Shown here: piece after piece, positions 20,675-29,033 of the stretch
How positions within the stretch are numbered: the first letter of the stretch is position 1
Layout: each line of letters opens with the position of its first letter
Assembly: GCA_012519115.1 (NCBI GenBank)
Contig: JAAYQW010000082.1
Coordinates: 16,219-80,218 of the forward strand
Reading direction: 5' to 3'
Source: Spirochaetales bacterium
GTDB lineage: Bacteria; Spirochaetota; Spirochaetia; Sphaerochaetales; Sphaerochaetaceae
DNA length: 64,000 nucleotides
Notes under the pieces: model-generated
Databases searched by the model: none
The model's input: only the letters and a program-made list of their open reading frames with translations
Told to the model about the DNA's origin: nothing
Program-made: the position numbers and the translations under genes

Positions 20675-21400
20675 TTATAAAAGACCGCTTTGCAACGTCT
20701 TGAGCGGCATCTGTGCCAAGAGTCGAGCGTATGAAAGCGCATACCCTTTGATTCTGGCGGTTGCAGCCCCGCTGAGAGGAACGTTGAGGCTCTCCAGGTA
20801 ATCGAGAGTGGAAGTCAGCTTCACGTAGCGGCGAGCTCCGGGCGGTAAAAAAAGATCGGTGCTTCCGCACTCCGAGCAACAGGGGCTGAGCAGGTCGGCA
20901 GCAAAACCAAGCATTTCATCATCCCGATATCGCCTTGAGCATACCGGGCACGTCTCATAGTCGGTATGCACTCCGAGTATCTGAGCGAAGCGAAGAACGA
21001 ATTGAATCAGCACCCTGTCAGCAACACCGCTCTTCAACAACGTCAGGCCTTGACCCAGCAGTTCATACTCCAACGCACTTTCACCACCGTGGGTCTTCAT
21101 AATCAGTTCCGCCATGAAAAGTCCCCGATAGGTAAGCGTGATATCGGAGCGCAGATGTTCGTTGCTCTCAATGACCGCCACATCTTTGAGGGTGTAGTGA
21201 TCCCGAACGGGGTTGTAGTAAAGATAGACGGTCGCGTTGGTAAAAACGTTCGCTTTTGGGGCACGCATCGATTTGGCCGATCCATAGCTGATCGCTTCGA
21301 TCAATCCAAAATCAACGGTCAACAACGTCAATCTCCGGTTCATTTGGCTTTGTTTTCGACTGTGCAACACGATTGCACGGGAGGTAACATTGCGCTCCAT
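20675..21400 (-). CDS. recO: DNA repair protein RecO
   Basis: TSRAIVLHSRKQSQMNRRLTLLTVDFGLIEAISYGSAKSMR; CX2C/CX2C zinc motif (CPVCSRRYRDDE...CCSECGS). Confidence 0.85.
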   Translation of the reverse strand: MERNVTSRAIVLHSRKQSQMNRRLTLLTVDFGLIEAISYGSAKSMRAPKANVFTNATVYLYYNPVRDHYTLKDVAVIESNEHLRSDITLTYRGLFMAELIMKTHGGESALEYELLGQGLTLLKSGVADRVLIQFVLRFAQILGVHTDYETCPVCSRRYRDDEMLGFAADLLSPCCSECGSTDLFLPPGARRYVKLTSTLDYLESLNVPLSGAATARIKGYALSYARLLAQMPLKTLQSGLL

Positions 21401-21475
21401 ATCATCAGGGTAAAGAGCGGGAAAGAAAAAATCAACCAGTTGGAAGATGAGCACTCATCTGATATACTGCGAATC

Positions 21476-22714
21476 ATGAAACGATCGGTTGGCGTAACGA
21501 TGCTCCTCTTGTTTTCTTTCGGGCTTTTTTCTCTTTCAGTCGTTCCATTGGAGATCGAGCAGCCCTATGACAGCATGGAGTCGCTTTACTACGTGGACTT
21601 TTATCCATCGCTTGCCCAAAACCAAGAGGAATGGGTCGCCAAGACCCGCGTCCAACTCTTGACGGTAGGCCCCGGGAAGGATCTGTATGCGTGGTTTGGG
21701 CACACCGCTCTGATCGTAACCCAAAGCAATGGTCGGCAGATCATGTATGACTGGGGAATTTTTGATGACACCGAGGAAGGGTTTTATCCGAACTTCGCCT
21801 TCGGAAAGATGTATTATCGGGTGAGTGTCAGTGATGCTCTTTGGCGGGTTGAGGATTCGATCGCCGAAGGAAGAGATGTTCAGATCGTCGATCTGAATCT
21901 CGATCCAAACGCTCAATTCGCCCTGATTGATTTTCTATACAATGAAATCGGACCTGCCGGGCGAACATATCTGTACCATTTCTACGATGACAACTGTGCG
22001 ACCCGGGTCCGCGATATCTTGGACAAGGCGACCGGCGGGCAATTCAAGGCATGGGCTCAAAGCCGGAAAGGCACATCCCTGCGGAATGCAGCGCTTCCTT
22101 ACATGGGGCATTCTCCCCTTCTCGGACTCGGACTGAACCTCCTGCAAAGCTGGCGAATCGACAAACCGACGACGTTGTGGGATGAGATGTATCTACCGGA
22201 GACGCTCCATCAAGCGGTTCTCGATTTCACGTTCGCAGACGGTCAGCGCTTCGGTCTCAACAACACAATTCTCAATGAAGGATCGCTCATTTCTCCGAAA
22301 CACGACTTCCTTGCAATGGACGCGCTGTTTTTCATCGGCTTGATCACGGCGATGCTCCTGATCATCCTCAGCTTGTACCTCCCCCGCTTCACCTCGTTGC
22401 TGTATGGGACGATCTTCATCGTTCTCGCTCTTCTGGGCACCCTGCTCCTCGTGCTGATGATTGGAACCAATATGAATGTTGCCTATTGGAACCTGAATAT
22501 CCTGTTTGTCAATCCGCTTCTTTTCCAGGTCGCCTTCCGCCCAAAAAAACAGGGTAAAGTCCTTCGCTTCGGTCTTGGGGCCATGATCGTCCTGCTCGGT
22601 CTGGAGCTTTTGAAAGCACCATTCCATCAGGATTCAACCCTTCTCATCGCTCTTCTGCTCCCGATCTATCTTTCACGGGCGACCTTTCAAGGCAGAGCCG
22701 AAATCAAACAGTAA
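21476..22714 (+). CDS. DUF4105-family membrane protein
   Basis: Signal peptide; KDLYAWFGHTALIVTQSNGRQIMYDWGIFD and YHFYDDNCATRVRDILD; C-terminal TM segments; internal start of ORF 20966..22714. Confidence 0.8.
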   Translation: MKRSVGVTMLLLFSFGLFSLSVVPLEIEQPYDSMESLYYVDFYPSLAQNQEEWVAKTRVQLLTVGPGKDLYAWFGHTALIVTQSNGRQIMYDWGIFDDTEEGFYPNFAFGKMYYRVSVSDALWRVEDSIAEGRDVQIVDLNLDPNAQFALIDFLYNEIGPAGRTYLYHFYDDNCATRVRDILDKATGGQFKAWAQSRKGTSLRNAALPYMGHSPLLGLGLNLLQSWRIDKPTTLWDEMYLPETLHQAVLDFTFADGQRFGLNNTILNEGSLISPKHDFLAMDALFFIGLITAMLLIILSLYLPRFTSLLYGTIFIVLALLGTLLLVLMIGTNMNVAYWNLNILFVNPLLFQVAFRPKKQGKVLRFGLGAMIVLLGLELLKAPFHQDSTLLIALLLPIYLSRATFQGRAEIKQ

Positions 22715-23227
22715 CAGATCTTCAAGATTATGACGTTTTGCGACCAGGAGCGCGGGAAACCCGTCTTTTTGGGCATTGAAGTATATTGCTCGTTGCTGAT
22801 ATTGAGCCGAAATATCGGCCAATTCAAGCTCCAGCAGATACATCTGGTCAAAATACGGAGACCAGTCACGGTAGGATTCATGTTCAACCGCCTTTCGTTG
22901 AAGAAGTGAAAGCTCATCGTCGAGCGCTCTGTAGAGAACGCTCACTACATCGACGGGAGCGTTCGGATCCCACTGAAGGATAGCTTCTTCCAAATCGCCG
23001 GTATCCACTTGGCCATCGATTATCCGAACGAGCGCCTTGGCATAGGCGAGGCGCTGTTCGATCAGTGAATAACACGCTTCTCTAACGGTTTCCGCCGCCC
23101 TCAGATATCTGTGAAGACGCCGGACATTGTTTTGATCGGTGATGACGACGGCCATCGTCAAGAGAATGAGAATGACGACCATCGAGACGATGAATGACCG
23201 CAGATTGGGAAAGTATCTTCTAACCAT
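22673..23227 (-). CDS. Single-TM protein, possibly a divergent LemA-like protein
   Basis: N-terminal TM then all-helical domain; C-terminus AIYFNAQKDGFPALLVAKRHNLEDLLLFDF loosely resembles the LemA YN..i..fP..l.a..f.f pattern. Confidence 0.5.
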   Translation of the reverse strand: MVRRYFPNLRSFIVSMVVILILLTMAVVITDQNNVRRLHRYLRAAETVREACYSLIEQRLAYAKALVRIIDGQVDTGDLEEAILQWDPNAPVDVVSVLYRALDDELSLLQRKAVEHESYRDWSPYFDQMYLLELELADISAQYQQRAIYFNAQKDGFPALLVAKRHNLEDLLLFDFGSALKGRP

Positions 23228-24167
23228 TGACGATCTTCGTCCCCTTATCCCGATAGAGAGCTCCATGGATGTGGGCAGGGTCGGTAATCAAGCCGGTATT
23301 CTTCGTAACTTCGACAAAATCTACGATCGCTTCCACTTTCGGGAGCATCGATCCGGGGGCGAAATGTCCTTCTTCGATATATTGTTTAGCTTCGGTGGTG
23401 GTAATCACATCCAAGCTCTTTTGGGTGGGTTTGCCCCAATTGAGGAACACCTTTTCCACCGCCGTCGAGATGACGAACAGGTCCGCATTCAACTCTTTGG
23501 CCAAAAGGGCTGCGGCAAGATCTTTGTCGATGACCGCTTCTTTCCCTCGAAGAAGCCCAGCTTCATCCTTGATGACCGGAATTCCGCCGCCACCGGCGGC
23601 GATGACGATCGAGCCGTTTTCCAGAAGCGAGCGGATCGAATCGAGCTCAACGATCCGTTTGGGCTTCGGCGAAGGGACTACCCGGCGATAGCCGCGCCCG
23701 GCATCTTCGACCACGTTCCACCCATCCTTGGTTTTTCGCTCTTCCGCTTCCTCTCTGGTCAGGAAGGATCCTATCGGTTTGGTGGGATTCTTGAAGGAAA
23801 GATCATTGTTATCGACCTCGACTTGCGTCACCACCGTTGCGACCGGTCGGGTCACTCCGAGCTTTGCAAGCTCATTGTGCAGAGCCATTTGAAGCTGATA
23901 GCCGATTGCTCCCTGCGTGTCGGCGACACAGCTGTCAAGCGGCACCTGGTGCAGGACGTCTTTGGCGATATCGCTCCGAAGAAGCACGTATCCGACCTGA
24001 GGACCGTTGCCGTGAGCGATGAGCACCCGATGTCCCGCTTGAATCAAACGGGCGATGTGGCTGGCTGTTTTGCGGGCGGCTTCATATTGGCTTTCGACCG
24101 TAACATGCTTGGGATCCTCGATCAGCGAGTTGCCTCCGATAGCGATGACAATGAGTTTGCTTTCCAT
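23220..24167 (-). CDS. arcC: Carbamate kinase
   Basis: VIAIGGNSLI, LIAHGNGPQVG, DTQGAIGYQLQ, IVIAAGGGGIPV, VIDKDLAAALLA, APGSMLPKVEA. Confidence 0.93.
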   Translation of the reverse strand: MESKLIVIAIGGNSLIEDPKHVTVESQYEAARKTASHIARLIQAGHRVLIAHGNGPQVGYVLLRSDIAKDVLHQVPLDSCVADTQGAIGYQLQMALHNELAKLGVTRPVATVVTQVEVDNNDLSFKNPTKPIGSFLTREEAEERKTKDGWNVVEDAGRGYRRVVPSPKPKRIVELDSIRSLLENGSIVIAAGGGGIPVIKDEAGLLRGKEAVIDKDLAAALLAKELNADLFVISTAVEKVFLNWGKPTQKSLDVITTTEAKQYIEEGHFAPGSMLPKVEAIVDFVEVTKNTGLITDPAHIHGALYRDKGTKIVNG

Positions 24168-24275
24168 GGTTGTTTCCTTATTTGCAGGTATTCTATCACA
24201 AGTTGCCACCCTGTGGGAAAGCGTATTTGACCATAAACCCAACTTTCTATAAACTCAACGCAAGCGAGGAATGAT

Positions 24276-24902
24276 ATGGAAACATGGACAAAAAAGGATC
24301 TATTCTTATTTTCCCTGTACATCTTGGGAATGGTGCTCGTAAATACGGTCGGTGGCAAGATCATCAGCCTTTTCGGTGTTCGGGTTTCCGTCGGGATATT
24401 CTTCATGCCGGTGCTGTTCCTCATCACCGATATCGTCGGGGATGTGCGCGGGCGTGAACAAGCAAACCACTTCGTCCGCTTCAGCACGATCATGCTTGCG
24501 ATCATGCTCACCGTCACCGCGATCTTTGTCAGGGTAAAACCCCATCCTACGTGGGATCTTCAGGAACCGTATCGACAGATTTTCGGGATGAGCATGCGGA
24601 TGAGCATGGCGAGCCTGATCAGCTTCGCGATCAGTCAGTATATCGATGTCGCGATCTTTATCGGCCTCAAGCAGCTCACAAAAGGAAAAATGCTTTGGCT
24701 GAGAAACAACGTCGGGACGATAACCAGCCAGTTCATCGATACGGTGATCTTCATGTTCATCGCCTTTTACAAGCTTACTCCCACGTATACGGTGGGCTAT
24801 CTCTTTTCCCTCATCATACCCTACTGGCTCTTCAAGGTGGTATTCGCCCTCCTCGACACCCCATTCTGCTACGTTGGAGTGAAGTGGCTTTCCAAGGAGT
24901 AG
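24276..24902 (+). CDS. Queuosine precursor transporter (YhhQ family)
   Basis: Multi-TM with LITDIVGDVRGREQA, SQYIDVAIFIGLKQ, RNNVGTITSQFIDTVIF. Confidence 0.88.
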   Translation: METWTKKDLFLFSLYILGMVLVNTVGGKIISLFGVRVSVGIFFMPVLFLITDIVGDVRGREQANHFVRFSTIMLAIMLTVTAIFVRVKPHPTWDLQEPYRQIFGMSMRMSMASLISFAISQYIDVAIFIGLKQLTKGKMLWLRNNVGTITSQFIDTVIFMFIAFYKLTPTYTVGYLFSLIIPYWLFKVVFALLDTPFCYVGVKWLSKE

Positions 24903-24986
24903 AAGAGCCTTCCCTTTAGGAGAAAGTTTGAGTACCTTTGATGCAGGCGGGCAATCGGGTTCGCCATTTCATCATATGGAGGCGCT

Positions 24987-27458
24987 ATGAGCGAACAGGA
25001 ACTGATGCCAATCGAGCAACTGCTTCCCAACAATCTGTTTATTCTGCCGGTAAGCGGAAACCCCGTGTTTCCCGGCTTGTTCACACCGTTGATGATTACC
25101 GATAAAAGTGATGTCGAAATCGTCAACCAAGCGGTGAAGCATGGTGGATTCCTAGGATTGCTGCTGGTCAAAGAGGAGGTGGAGACGGAAACAGTCGGAT
25201 CAGAACATCTCTATACGGTGGGAACGGTAGCAAAGATCGTCAAAAAGATAAAACTCCCCGATGGGGGAATGAGCATATTCATCTCAACGCTGAAACGGTT
25301 TGAGATCAAGCAGTTCTATCCCGGCGGCAAATACATCATCGCCGAAGTCAACTATCTTGAAGACATTGAAGATGACCGCGAAGAGCTCAGGGCGTGGACC
25401 CGCCTGTTGCTCAATGAGATGAAGAGCTTGACTAAAAACAACCAGCTGATCAGCGAAGAGATGCGGTTGAACATGGTCAATATCGATCATCCGGGAAAGC
25501 TGGCTGATTTCATCGCATCGATTCTCAATGTCGATCGCACCGACCAGCAGGATATTCTTGAAACGCTCGTGGTGCGCAATCGCATTGAAAAAGTGTTGGT
25601 CTTCATTAAAAACGAACAGAATATCGCCCAGGTCCAGGCGAAGATCCAGGCTCGGGTCAACAAGAAGCTTGAAAAGAACCAGCGCGATTACTTTCTCCGT
25701 GAAGAGCTTAAATCGATTCAGCAGGAGCTTGGTCTCACCACCAACCCAAAAGCTGAATTGATCGAACGGCTCGCGAAAAAGTTCAAATCGCTTCCCTTGA
25801 ATGATGAAGCGAGAGAAACGGTGGAGCGGGAGTTGAGCCGGCTCGAGATGATGGAAAGCGCTTCGCCGGAGTATTCCATCACCCGCACCTACCTCGAGAT
25901 CATCAGCGATCTTCCTTGGAAAGATCCCAAACCGGAAACCTTTTCAATCGAAAGCGCCCGACGGATCTTGGAAAAAGATCACTATGGGATGAAGGATGTC
26001 AAGGATCGGGTCCTCGAGTTTCTTGCGGTCCGAAAAAAGAAACAGGATACCAAAGGCTCGATCATCTGTCTGGTCGGTCCGCCCGGGGTGGGAAAAACGA
26101 GCGTCGGAATTTCGATCGCCCGCGCGCTGAAGAAGGAGTATTTCCGTTTCTCCGTCGGAGGAATGAATGATGAGAGTGAAATTAAAGGACACCGCCGAAC
26201 GTATATAGGAGCGATGCCCGGCAAGATCGTGCAAGGCCTCAGAATCACCAAGAGCAAGAATCCGGTGTTCCTGATCGATGAAATCGACAAGATGGGAATC
26301 TCCTATCAGGGAGATCCCGCCAGTGCGCTGCTGGAGGTTCTCGATCCCGAACAGAATTCCGCTTTCAGGGACACCTATCTGGATATTCCCTTTGATGTGA
26401 GCCAGGTGCTCTTCATCGTTACCGCAAATACCCTTGAAACGATTCCCCGTCCCCTCTTGGACCGGATGGAGGTCATCCGGTTAAGCGGCTACACCAGCGA
26501 CGAGAAGCTCGCGATCGGTCGTAAATATCTTGTTCCCAAATCGTTGGAAAAACACGGATTGAACAAGCAGGAGATCAAATACTCTTCCCCGATCCTGCGA
26601 AAAATTGCCGATGAGTACGCTCGGGAAGCGGGGGTGAGAAACTTCGAGAAATCGTTGGATAGGATCAACCGAAAAGTCGCCTTGAAACTGGTGGAACAAC
26701 CTGATCTTGCCACTCCGGTCGTGATCAGACAGGAGGAGCTGGTCGAATACCTCGGTCAGCCGGTCTTTGTCGAAGATGAGATTCTCAAAGCGGACAAGCC
26801 GGGAATGGCAATCGGTCTGGCATGGACGAGCATGGGTGGCGACACCTTGATCATCGAAGCGCAAAACACTCCCGGCAAAGGTGAAGTGAAACTCACCGGT
26901 CAACTCGGAGACGTGATGCAGGAATCGGTTTCCATCGCTCATACGTATATAAAGGCCCACGCCGATCAATTCCGGATCGATCCTGTCTGGTTCGATCGCA
27001 ATAACGTCCACCTCCATGTTCCCGAAGGGGCGACTCCGAAGGACGGACCTTCAGCCGGAATCACGATGACCGTCGCATTATACTCGTTGATCACCAATCA
27101 GGTGATGGCTCCGAATCTTGCGATGACCGGAGAGCTCACCTTGAAAGGGAAAGTCATGCCGATCGGTGGATTGAAAGAGAAGATTCTGGCCGCCAAACGC
27201 AATAAGATCAAGGACATCATCATTCCGCAATTCAACAAGCGGGATTTGGATGAACTTGAAGATGAGGTGAAGAAAGGAGTTACCTTCCACAGTGTCGCCA
27301 CGATCGAAGAGGTCCTTCGCCTTGCGTTCCCTGAGGATGCAAAGCGGAAGCTCGTGCCGTTCCGTCCTTCCAAGGACACCACCCTCCAATCCAAAAACGA
27401 GGAAGTCGTCTCAATCGCTGAAGCGGTGGCCAAAGCGGTGAAGGAAGCCCTCTCTTGA
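24987..27458 (+). CDS. lon: ATP-dependent protease Lon
   Basis: Walker A GPPGVGKTSVG; IDEIDKMG; Ser-Lys dyad block PEGATPKDGPSAGITM. Confidence 0.96.
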   Translation: MSEQELMPIEQLLPNNLFILPVSGNPVFPGLFTPLMITDKSDVEIVNQAVKHGGFLGLLLVKEEVETETVGSEHLYTVGTVAKIVKKIKLPDGGMSIFISTLKRFEIKQFYPGGKYIIAEVNYLEDIEDDREELRAWTRLLLNEMKSLTKNNQLISEEMRLNMVNIDHPGKLADFIASILNVDRTDQQDILETLVVRNRIEKVLVFIKNEQNIAQVQAKIQARVNKKLEKNQRDYFLREELKSIQQELGLTTNPKAELIERLAKKFKSLPLNDEARETVERELSRLEMMESASPEYSITRTYLEIISDLPWKDPKPETFSIESARRILEKDHYGMKDVKDRVLEFLAVRKKKQDTKGSIICLVGPPGVGKTSVGISIARALKKEYFRFSVGGMNDESEIKGHRRTYIGAMPGKIVQGLRITKSKNPVFLIDEIDKMGISYQGDPASALLEVLDPEQNSAFRDTYLDIPFDVSQVLFIVTANTLETIPRPLLDRMEVIRLSGYTSDEKLAIGRKYLVPKSLEKHGLNKQEIKYSSPILRKIADEYAREAGVRNFEKSLDRINRKVALKLVEQPDLATPVVIRQEELVEYLGQPVFVEDEILKADKPGMAIGLAWTSMGGDTLIIEAQNTPGKGEVKLTGQLGDVMQESVSIAHTYIKAHADQFRIDPVWFDRNNVHLHVPEGATPKDGPSAGITMTVALYSLITNQVMAPNLAMTGELTLKGKVMPIGGLKEKILAAKRNKIKDIIIPQFNKRDLDELEDEVKKGVTFHSVATIEEVLRLAFPEDAKRKLVPFRPSKDTTLQSKNEEVVSIAEAVAKAVKEALS

Positions 27459-28663
27459 GCGTCGAACTTCTGAGCCCGGCGGGAAACCTTGAAAAGCTGC
27501 GCTTGGCCTTGGAATATGGGGCCGACGCAGCGTACTTGGGATTTTCTCCCTTCTCGCTCAGGACCAACGCCGGCAACTTCACCGAAGCCGACCTCGTCGA
27601 GGTCATTGACCTCAAAGAAAAGACGGGGAAAAAGCTGTACTGCACGGTGAACATGCTGTTCGACCAGAACCGAATGGCTTCACTTGAAGATCAATTGCCG
27701 AAGATGAAACAGTGGCCGTTTGACGGGTATATCATCAGCGACATGGGGGTGATTCCCCTGTTGCGCAAGTATCTTGGGGAAGACGTCGAACTGCATCTAT
27801 CTACTCAAGCTTCCTGTACAAACAGTGAAAGCGCCCGATTCTACCACCAAGCGGGGTTCAAGCGAATCGTCTTGGGTCGGGAAGCGACGCTCGATGACAT
27901 CAAGGCGATCAAGGATCGAAACCCCGATTTGGAGTTGGAAGTCTTTGTTCACGGGGCGATGTGCATGGCGTACAGCGGTCGCTGTCTGCTTAGCGCACAT
28001 CTTGCAGGTCGAAGCGGCAATCATGGTGACTGCTCCCATTCCTGTCGGTGGAACTACCGCGTGGCGCTGGAGGAAAAGGAACGGGAAGGAACGTTCTACC
28101 CGATTGAAGAATACGAGGATTATACAACGATCCTCTCCTCAAAAGATCTATGCATGATCGACCATCTCGATGAGCTCATCGGATCCGGTGTCTCCTCCCT
28201 GAAGATCGAAGGGAGGATGAAGAGCTCATACTACGTTGCAGCGGTCACCCGGGCATATCGGAAGGCTCTGGATAAAGATCCTCAATGGGAACTCTACCGT
28301 GAAGATCTTTTTGACGTTTCCCACCGTGAATACTCTACCGGGTTTTTCTTCGGGTCCGGTCCCATCGATCCGACAAAGGGATCGATCATCACTAAAAAAG
28401 ATTATCAACGACGAACTCTTTTCTGCGGATTCGTTCGTGAACGGAAAGAAAACGATCTCTATCGCCTGGAACTGAAGAACTCCATCCGAAAGGAGCACCT
28501 CCTTGAGATCATCGCCCCGGATCTCCCCAACTTCCCCTTGGATGATTTCATCCTGTTTAACGAAGAGATGGAAGAAATCGCACAAGGCGATCACAACAAA
28601 CCTTGTTATCTGCAAACCCATGCAAAGCTGCGTGACGGGTACATTATTCGTCGCTCTTTGTAA
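27455..28663 (+). CDS. U32-family peptidase
   Basis: VELLSPAGNLEKLRLALEYGADAAYLG; VFVHGAMCMAYSGRCLLSAHLAGRSGNHGDCSHSCRWNY; TTG start overlapping lon stop. Confidence 0.92.
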   Translation: MSVELLSPAGNLEKLRLALEYGADAAYLGFSPFSLRTNAGNFTEADLVEVIDLKEKTGKKLYCTVNMLFDQNRMASLEDQLPKMKQWPFDGYIISDMGVIPLLRKYLGEDVELHLSTQASCTNSESARFYHQAGFKRIVLGREATLDDIKAIKDRNPDLELEVFVHGAMCMAYSGRCLLSAHLAGRSGNHGDCSHSCRWNYRVALEEKEREGTFYPIEEYEDYTTILSSKDLCMIDHLDELIGSGVSSLKIEGRMKSSYYVAAVTRAYRKALDKDPQWELYREDLFDVSHREYSTGFFFGSGPIDPTKGSIITKKDYQRRTLFCGFVRERKENDLYRLELKNSIRKEHLLEIIAPDLPNFPLDDFILFNEEMEEIAQGDHNKPCYLQTHAKLRDGYIIRRSL

Positions 28664-28820
28664 GAGAATCCCGCGTCTTCAAGAAAAAACGGTCGGATTG
28701 TACGGAAAATCCCTTAAAAAGCTCTCAAATTCTGCATAATTTCGCGTTATTCGTGTGTTTTGTATTTGCGTTGGCATCAAACCGTGGTAAAATAACGCAA
28801 CATGGCAAAAGGAGTTTTCT

Positions 28821-28994
28821 ATGACAATTCACGAACAAATCGTTGCACAGTTTGAAGCCTATTTGGAAGAGAATCGAAAGTTCACCGAAAAAGGCGTAAA
28901 AGCTGCAGCAGCTCGCGCTCGAAAAGCCCTTGCTGAAATCGGCAAGCTCGCCAAGGAACGCCGCAAGGAAATCCAAGAGGAGAAAAACGCATAA
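28821..28994 (+). CDS. Hc1-like (histone H1-like) small protein, 57 aa
   Basis: MTIHEQIVAQFEAYLEENRKFTEKGVKAAAARARKALAEIGKLAKERRKEIQEEKNA; GGAG upstream; terminator downstream; below 60-aa ORF cutoff. Confidence 0.75.
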   Translation: MTIHEQIVAQFEAYLEENRKFTEKGVKAAAARARKALAEIGKLAKERRKEIQEEKNA

Positions 28995-29001
28995 GAATGC
29001 A

Positions 29002-29033
29002 GAGGCGCCGGATTCGGCGCCTCATTCTTTTTT
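29002..29033 (+). terminator. Rho-independent terminator of the Hc1-like gene
   Basis: GAGGCGCCG GATT CGGCGCCTC stem-loop followed by ATTCTTTTTT. Confidence 0.9.
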
